NCBI RefSeq assembly: GCF_963576675.1
Contig: NC_088918.1
Coordinates: 59,601,501-59,665,500 of the forward strand
Source: Euphorbia lathyris
Taxonomy: Eukaryota > Streptophyta > Magnoliopsida > Malpighiales > Euphorbiaceae
Length of the DNA: 64,000 nt
Direction of reading: 5' to 3'
Below, piece after piece: positions 57,760-64,000 of this stretch. The translations under genes and the position numbers were made by a program. The notes under the pieces were generated by a model, which had not been told where the DNA came from, ran no database searches, and saw nothing but the letters and a program-made list of their open reading frames with translations. Position 1 is the stretch's first letter. Every line of letters begins with the position of its first letter.

Positions 57760-60656
57760 ATGACTAGAGTTTCCGTTAACATCTCCGGTGCCGATCACCC
57801 TAAGACCAGCTCCGATGAACCCTCCAGGAAAACTACTGTGCCTGAAACCACCAAGGTCACTACGCCGAGCAAAGGCAAAGCTGGCCAAGCTACCTCATCT
57901 AAAGGAAAGCCGACCAAGGCCAGAACCTATACCAAGGTATTTGAAGACATTAGCGAATGGAAAGTAGACTTCTCACGATGGGTTTCTGAGGCCTTCGTGA
58001 CATCCGAGCAACCCTTCTGCGAATGGATATCGAAGAATGGCTGGACAGAGCTGTTCTCCATTAGAGATCACACCTATCCTGACCTAGTAAGGGAGTTCTA
58101 CCACAATCTCCGAGTTGCTGATGATAACCAGGACTATCTGGTAACTGTGGTAAAGGAAAAGACCATTTTCATAAACCCTACCTATCTTGCTAACTTGCTG
58201 AAGTTAAAGAATGAGGGAACAAAACTGAGGCGGTCTGGAGATCATGAAGGAACTGGGTACGATACCACCTTTTGTAAACCCTCTGGCCACTCTGGAGAAG
58301 TCTCAAGTACCTCAATGGGTCAACACCAAAAGATGGCTCACTATCTGCTGACCTACTTCATTTATCCCAAGATCAACTGCACCACCTCAGCAACGAATTT
58401 TGAGCAATGCTTCATATGGCATATGCTGACATACAAGCCGATCAACATGCCAGTATTCTTGATTGCTGGCTTCCTAAGGAGCACTGGAACTCTCAGGCTG
58501 GGATCGCTCATCACCAGAATCCTCTTAGATCATCAAATTGATCTATCTGAGGAAACTAAGGCTAGAGGATTTTTGAGATAACCGCGGCTTCGCTGAGGGA
58601 TTTAAAGTTCAATCAGCCACTAAAGAAAGGAAAAGCTGCTGCTGAACAACAAGCTGAGGAAACAGCTCCAAAGCAAAGCAAAAGGACAAAGGCTCCAGCT
58701 GCCCGCAAGAGGAAAGCTATTGGGACTCCTTCAAAGAAAGTTGAGCCTCAGGCCAAGAAGCCTAAGTCAGCTGCTGAACCAGGTCAGGAGAGACCTAAGT
58801 CAGCTGAAAAGAGGAGCAGGTAAGATGAGCCTGAAATTGAGGAAAGAACAGATGCTGATGAGCAACCTCAAAAGAAGCAGAAGTCTTCTACACTGACTCC
58901 TATTGATGCTATCCCTACTGACGTCGTTGTTCCTGGTGATTCTCACTACACACAGTGTCTAGGAACCGAAGCTGTGCATCAAGAAGATGATGTACATCTA
59001 GACGATCAGTTCATTGCACAAGTTGAGGAAGAGTTAGATGGCGATAGTGAAGAAGATAAAGAACAAGAAGAAGCAAGCGGTCAGGATGACGCTGAGGACG
59101 CTGAGGAGACAGCTAGTGAGGTTGGAGCTGAGCCAACCAATACTGAGTTGGCTGCTGGAGATGAACAAGAACCTGACCAACCCAATGTGAATCAAGAACA
59201 AGAACAAGCTGACCAGCTTAATGCCGATCAAGAGGAAACTTCTCCCTCTCACTCAGGAGAATCTATACAAGCTGACACTCCTCCTCCAAGAAGAAGATTA
59301 ATTAAGGCAAGTCAGAAGTCTGGCGTCATTCCTCCTGTTCAGAAACCAACTGTCCCTGACTTTGTTATCCAGAAGCCGACCCAAGACCCTTCTAAACTCA
59401 AGCTGAAATTTTTCAGAAAACAACCATCTTCTACTCCATCGGCTTCCCTTGAAAAGCAAGCCTCTGTTTCTTCACCAAAGGAACACGCCGACTTGAATGC
59501 TTCCGCTAACTCTACAAGCCAAGTGGAGCCAATTCCCGTCAATGCTGTTACTACAAGCATTATGCTGACTCAGGACATTCCTGCTCCAGTCAGCACAGAC
59601 AGCATTCGGATTACTTCTTCTCCAATCAACACTTCTACCGATCAATCAGTTCTACCCGAGACTCAAGTGCAGATTGGAAACACACTTCCAGTCACTGACC
59701 ATGTTATTCCTCTGACTCCTTTTCCAACCGGTCATACTGAGGAAACTAGGCAAGTTCATGAAGGCTCTCTCAGCTACTTGCATGCCACCGAGTCTAGTAA
59801 AAGAATCATCGACTCGGTGCAAACATTAATTAAAGACCTTCATCAAACCACTCCACCTGCTGCTGGGTCTTCTACTGTTGAGACAACTCAGCTCTCCCAA
59901 GTAACTCAGCTTCTCAATGAAGTTAAGGGATTCAAGGATTTGCTGAGTGTCATAGTATCCTTTCAAGCACAGCAACCTAAGCAGGATTCCATCACAAAGC
60001 TGGCTGAGCTCCAGCTGACAATTGTTCAACATCTCAATTCTCTTCAAGGTCAAGTTCAGACCCTGTCAGCTACGAACATGCGATATGCCACTTCTGATGA
60101 AGTTAAAATGCTCGTTGCTCAGCTTCACACCGAGCAAATCAAGACCAACGAGCAAATGGTCTCCTATTCTCAATGCTCAGTGGAGCAAATTGGTGAGGCT
60201 GTTCGACTGTTGAACTTGAACAAACAAGAGATGGACACTAACGCCATGAAGCAAAATGAAATACTGTCTGTCACCAGACAAACCTTCAACCATGTACGTC
60301 ACAGCAATATTCAGCGTCAATACTACGACACATCCTTACTGAAGACATTTCATCAAGTCGTTGCTGGTCTGTCCGAAGCACTTACCTGGATAGGTAAATC
60401 TCAAGCCTTCATAGTAAGCATGATCAGCGCTGCTGAACTCAATATACCCGCCGAGGTCTCAGATGATGGAGTTGCTATTTTTGACGGTGTCAATGAAAGC
60501 GCCGATAGACTTAAGGCGCTGTCCACCGAACTGACCAGAGCCGTCTTAACCGACGCCTTTAGGATTCCTCCTCCCGATGCTGACAAAACGGGGGAGAAAG
60601 AACAAGCTAGAACACAGCATGAGCATAGTCAGTCCAAGCAAAAGAAAAAGAAATAG
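57760..60656 (+). pseudogene. Copia-B envelope-like third gene
   Basis: A single gene of about 965 codons is broken by a probable one-base loss in a T-run near 58570 and a TAA near 58821. The N-terminus is Ser/Thr/Lys-rich. Residues about 65-150 hold a globular block (FCEWISKNGWTELFSIR, YPDLVREFYHNLRV, INPTYLANLLKL) of the kind annotated as putative plant transposon protein. Next come a Lys/Ala-rich stretch, an acidic region (EELDGDSEEDKEQEE), a Pro/Ser/Thr-rich region and a long likely coiled coil (about 59790-60340: VTQLLNEVKGFKDLL, SITKLAELQLTIVQHLNSL). The end is basic (SQSKQKKKK). SIRE-type Copia elements carry a gene here called envelope-like. I see no clear signal peptide or transmembrane helix. 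Confidence 0.75.
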
Positions 60657-61203
60657 AAATTAGGCTAGCTCAGTTATGCTAAGTTTGTAGTCTCTATGTT
60701 TATGCTTTTCTTTTGTTGTATACGCTGACTACTTCTAGTAATATCAATACTTGCATCTTTTTATCCTAAAACTGAGTCATGAGTTATTATATACGATGTT
60801 GAGTATTAAGTTATTATGTATCTTCAATTACATCAACTATGTTTAATGCTTATAAAACTTGTTGATCGTACCCAATGCTGATAACATGTTTGACATTGAC
60901 TTGTATGTTTATAAAACATTGTCTTATAAGACTCATTGAACAACAATTTACTCAGCGCCCTCTGAATGTTATAACTTCCGCTTAAACACTGAGTAAAATA
61001 GAATATGTTCCATGAGCTGACCTATATCTGAAAACTGACCTTAGACTTGCTCGATTAAACCTTCAAATGTTTAAAGTAAAACTAAGTCAGTAGCTCAACC
61101 TTGACGGGGGAGTTTGCTAAGTTATATCCGGTCAACTATCATGGGGGAGCTCAATACTGAGTTCTTCGCTGAATAGTTTTGCCAACATCAAAATGGGGGA
61201 GTT
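60657..61203 (+). other. Copia-B 3' spacer with three purine tracts
   Basis: This non-coding spacer is rich in CTGA/GAGT words. Three GGGGGAG tracts precede the 3' LTR: near 61105-61112 (GGGGGAGTTTG), 61143-61149 (GGGGGAGC) and 61190-61203 (AAAATGGGGGAGTT). The last abuts the LTR and is the polypurine tract by position. Confidence 0.7.
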
Positions 61204-62542
61204 TGTTGAAACACCTTTCCACATAATTTTGATTTGACAAAATTGTTTAAGTATAATTAAAAACATATTCTAAACACACTAAGTTTAAATGCTTTGATTT
61301 ATTCTACTAATGTGTTTGTTCAATGTTGAGTTAAATTGTTTATAAGACACAAAGATTAAAAGGCCCAAAGCCGAATACGGAAGTCAAAGCCCAAGTCAAA
61401 CAGGTTAAGGCAACTCGGCCCGCGTATGTCAAAACGCTGTCGTTATGTACAAAACGCAACTCAGCGGAAGAAGGATCTAGAAGACCTTCGTGGAACAACT
61501 TTGGGACGAAGCTGCTGAGTTGATTCGACAAAGAGTACAAGACAGCAGCTGGCTAAGAACAACTTCCAGACAAAGTGTTTCCACTTTGGGTAAAGTTCAG
61601 ACGACACAGGATGCTGTCTAGTTGACCTTACCATAAATGGAGAGACATTCTGCCGAGCTGACCAAAAGCTGACCGAGGACAGAAGATACTCAAATCTGAT
61701 TGGCCGAGAGCTCTGAGCAAGTCAGGATGACAACGACAGGAAGCCGTTTCCCTCCAACGGTTATTTCGAAATTCGAAATGACCGATGCCTCAGACGTCTC
61801 TATAAATAGAGCCTTTCAGTTGCTTCATTCAACATAGAACTTGATCAAGCCATTACGCTGACCAAATCTCTACGCAAAGTTCTGCAAGAAAAAGCAAAGC
61901 AATCTTATACTAAATTTCATATCTTTTGTGTAAAAGTCTAGAGTGATTATTCAATCATCTAAGGTGTCTTAGCAATCATTGTTTAGGACAAACACTTATC
62001 ATTTCTAGAGATTAGAAAGGAGAGGCCGAGTACTCGGTTATAGTACTCAGCGAGAGATTAGGATTGAGTAGATGTATAGAGGAAGGTACTCTTGTTATAC
62101 TCAGTTGCTAAGATTGTAAAAGGTTTGATGCTCTACCGTTAAAGAGCTCAGTAGAGAATTCGAAATCTCGAAACGTGTTCCGAGGACAGGACGTAGGCTT
62201 GGAGGCCGAACCTGGATAAATCTGCTGAGTAACACATTTCTAACCTTAAACTCCTTTATATATTTATTGCTTGCTTAAACAAAAACTGACCAAGTAAAGA
62301 TGTCAAGCTGAGTTGTGCGCATTGAATATCTGAGCTCATGAATAGACTCTAAGTGCTATCTCCTGACTCAAGTAAAGAAACTGACCTAGTCACCAGTTGA
62401 CTAAGCCAATATCTTGCTATTCACTCAGCGCCGCTGTTAAAACCTTTTTCTCACGAAAAAGAAGTCTGCCCTAACTTAAAATTCTTAAATAGTTCCTAAC
62501 CCCCCCTTGGAACTATAATTGTAACGTTATAAGGGACCAACA
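61204..62542 (+). repeat. Copia-B 3' LTR
   Basis: The 1,339-bp LTR has exactly the length of the 5' copy and is gap-free against it, with roughly 20-25 substitutions by eye. The TATA box CTATAAATAGAGCC is kept. It is followed by TSD AAACT and the interrupted Copia-A gag. Confidence 0.93.
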
Positions 62543-62547
62543 AAACT

Positions 62548-63247
62548 AAGATCCTTTTTTATTATGGCATAATTTTCAACAATTATACGAGGGCCTCCAT
62601 CCATTATTTGTCTCTGTTGATATTCTCTCCATATATATGCGTACAACTTTTCCAAATTAAGTTTTGGATCCTTAGGATCTCTCCCTGAACCTGATCAAAT
62701 TCAGAATCAAGCCCACTAAAGAATATATGAATATGTCGCGGAATACAACTGGACCACCCCTTCAGTACCTTCATCTGATCGATTTCCTGAAAATAGCAAC
62801 AAGTTCATTATAGAATATGGACAGTGGTCGTCCATTTTGAGTGGTGGAAAACGATCTTTGGTTCAATTCAAATATATACGTGTCATCAGTTCCATCATAA
62901 AAGGTTTTTGACACAACATCCTATATTTCCTTCATTATAGGGAGGCAGGTAAAATGATGCATCAACGATAGACTTATTGAGTCAATAAGCCAACTCTTCA
63001 CTTTGTGGTTTTCAGCAATCCATGTTCCAAGGTTGGAATCTCCTAGTGCGGGTTTCTTCCTTCTACTGGTGAGATATCTAACTTTGTTGCGAGCGCCAAT
63101 TCGCATTTCCACGAGTTGAGACCATAATGAGTAATTAGTTTCATCGAGTGTGATACCAGTAGGAAACACATTATTATCTTGATGAACGATGATTTGTGGG
63201 ACTGGTGTTTGGGGTGATGTGACTGAGTTATCTGTGGGTTTTGCCAT
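62548..63247 (-). pseudogene. Copia-A gag, N-terminal part
   Basis: From the ATG at 63247 the minus strand reads MAKPTDNSV, then ITLDETNYSLWSQLVEMRI and GTWIAENHKVKSWLIDSI, the gag N-terminal domain common in plant Copia elements. A TAG follows MKEI near 62918. Homology continues in the same direction (REYQQRQIM region near 62610) up to the Copia-B insertion at 62543-62547 and resumes at 37260. Confidence 0.82.
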
Positions 63248-63343
63248 TAGATTCGTGAGAGAAAAAATAGATGTGGTATTCGGAATACGAGTTCGAGTTC
63301 GATAGATTCAAATTTCTTTATGACTGAGTTGTCTCTGATACTA

Positions 63344-63594
63344 TGTCAAACAAAAGAATTTCGAATGTTTTCTAATGTGTATTCTTCTCTTTATAGGGGG
63401 GGTTTATAACCACGTACAAATATAAACAAGGAAAGAAATAATACAAGAAAAGAAATAACTCTATATAAAAAATAAGATAAAAGACCCTCATATTTGCATC
63501 CATGATTTAGGGAGACTCCCATATTTGCATCCATGGTTTAGGGATCAATATCAGGAAATAAATAAGGAAATACAACTAAATACAGCTCCTATCA
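63344..63594 (-). repeat. Copia-A 5' LTR
   Basis: The 251-bp LTR starts TGATAGGAGCTG on the minus strand and ends TTTGACA. A degraded tRNA-Met primer site (TAGTATCAGAGA) follows directly inside at about 63332-63343. It matches the other LTR at 21467-21694 apart from indels, including an extra 'aagaaataatac' unit here. Confidence 0.78.
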
Positions 63595-64000
63595 ATAATT
63601 GTATTGCAAAATCTAATGTGACAACACGTGTTGTAATCTAAACGAAGAGTTTTAGGGAAGGCATGATCCTTACTAAATTTCTCATACAATAGTATGATAA
63701 TGTGAAATAAGATAGAAATATCATTACATTATAATAAAAAAATAAAAGTATAATGATTTTTTTTTTTAAGTTGTGCGCAATGCACTTACATTAAACAAAA
63801 GAAAATTACATTAAAGATTATAAAAAAAACGACCCCCAACCCATCCACCTCAATGTGATTTGAACTCATGACCTCTACAGTCATTGGTGAAAATTAGTTT
63901 GAGTTAATAATTTATTAGTCTATAACTTTTTAACTATTATATTTTTTTGTCCTCGTATTTACAATAATATATTATAATCAAGATCCTTAACTTTTATTTT
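63595..64000. other. Flank with possible SINE-like fragment
   Basis: This AT-rich flank is outside the nested block. On the minus strand, 63840-63890 reads GGTCATGAGTTCAAATCAC, resembling the tRNA-type B box of plant SINEs, with a T-run near 63761-63770. No A box or TSD was confirmed. No gene is visible. Confidence 0.3.

Larger units (their letters stand above)
37266..62542 (+). mobile_element. Copia-B: young Copia with envelope-like gene
   Basis: The element has two 1,339-bp LTRs (37266-38604, 61204-62542), each TGTTGAAAC...ACCAACA, and perfect TSDs AAACT (37261-37265, 62543-62547). Internal order is PBS, gag, protease-integrase-RT-RNase H, then a third envelope-like gene, as in the SIRE/Maximus-type Copia lineage. 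The LTRs align without gaps with roughly 20-25 substitutions by eye (about 1.6%), so the insertion is recent. An Athila-type Gypsy element sits inside its protease coding region. Gag, pol and the third gene each carry stops or frameshifts. Confidence 0.93.
21467..63594 (-). mobile_element. Copia-A: old, twice-split Ty1/Copia retrotransposon
   Basis: Pieces of one minus-strand Copia element lie at both ends of a 42-kb block. The pieces are the 5' LTR (63344-63594), gag start (62548-63247), gag end to integrase (about 35785-37260), RT-RNase H (about 21742-23315) and 3' LTR (21467-21694). Reading continues across the Copia-B insertion: the gag frame at 62548 resumes at 37260, just before a CCHC knuckle. 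The second gap (23316-35784) falls between integrase and RT. Coding parts carry many stops and frameshifts. The LTRs differ by substitutions and indels, so the element is much older than its insertions. No clear TSD was found. Confidence 0.8.

Noticed and set aside
21467..63594. A clean 5-bp TSD for Copia-A
   Set aside because: The bases outside the two LTRs (ACTAT and ATAAT) agree at only three of five positions, so I do not claim one.

Overview
This is nuclear DNA from a flowering plant, most likely a dicot. It has AT-rich intergenic sequence, GT-AG introns, plant-type LINE, Copia, Athila/Gypsy and MITE families, and one large host gene. I cannot name the species from the sequence.

Host gene (about 2.1-18.8 kb, minus strand): the only cellular gene I can support is an orthologue of PRT6, the plant UBR1-type N-recognin E3 ubiquitin ligase of the Arg/N-degron pathway. 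I rebuilt 17 coding exons from splice sites. They join in phase into a 2,063-residue reading frame with no stop, from an ATG at 18610 to a TAG at 2757. A probable extra intron lies in the 3' UTR. Its long introns hold a hAT-like element and a truncated RTE LINE (intron 2) and a MULE-like MITE (intron 15). A sister MULE-like MITE, a Stowaway MITE and a second RTE tail lie downstream of the gene.

Upstream flank (18.8-21.4 kb): a 208-bp tandem duplication is broken by a 181-bp Mutator-type MITE with a 10-bp target-site duplication (TSD). It is followed by a 1.16-kb PIF/Harbinger-type element whose interior is one long imperfect hairpin.

Nested transposon block (21.5-63.6 kb): an old minus-strand Copia element (Copia-A, LTRs at 21467-21694 and 63344-63594) has been split twice. 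The left split (about 23.3-35.8 kb) holds a Tourist-like element carrying a Mutator-type TIR element (9-bp TSD) and a full-length L1-type LINE (16-bp TSD), then a truncated inverted LINE copy pierced by a solo LTR (TSD AAAAG). The right split is a young plus-strand Copia (Copia-B, 37266-62542, TSD AAACT) with an envelope-like third gene. Copia-B is itself interrupted inside its protease coding region by an Athila-type Gypsy element (40485-54204, TSD CACAT).

Most unusual signal: the Athila element carries two related accessory ORFs after pol. Each is preceded by a module also present in the LTR: a GC-rich TCGCGA-containing hairpin plus ATTCTC-N4-GAGAAT palindromes, followed by a TATA-like box. 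This looks like an LTR-like promoter module repeated inside the element, one per accessory gene. Copia-B likewise has a TATA-box and CT-rich leader just ahead of its envelope-like gene, and the N-terminal domain of that gene resembles both Athila accessory proteins. All three retroelement polyproteins carry stops or frameshifts.
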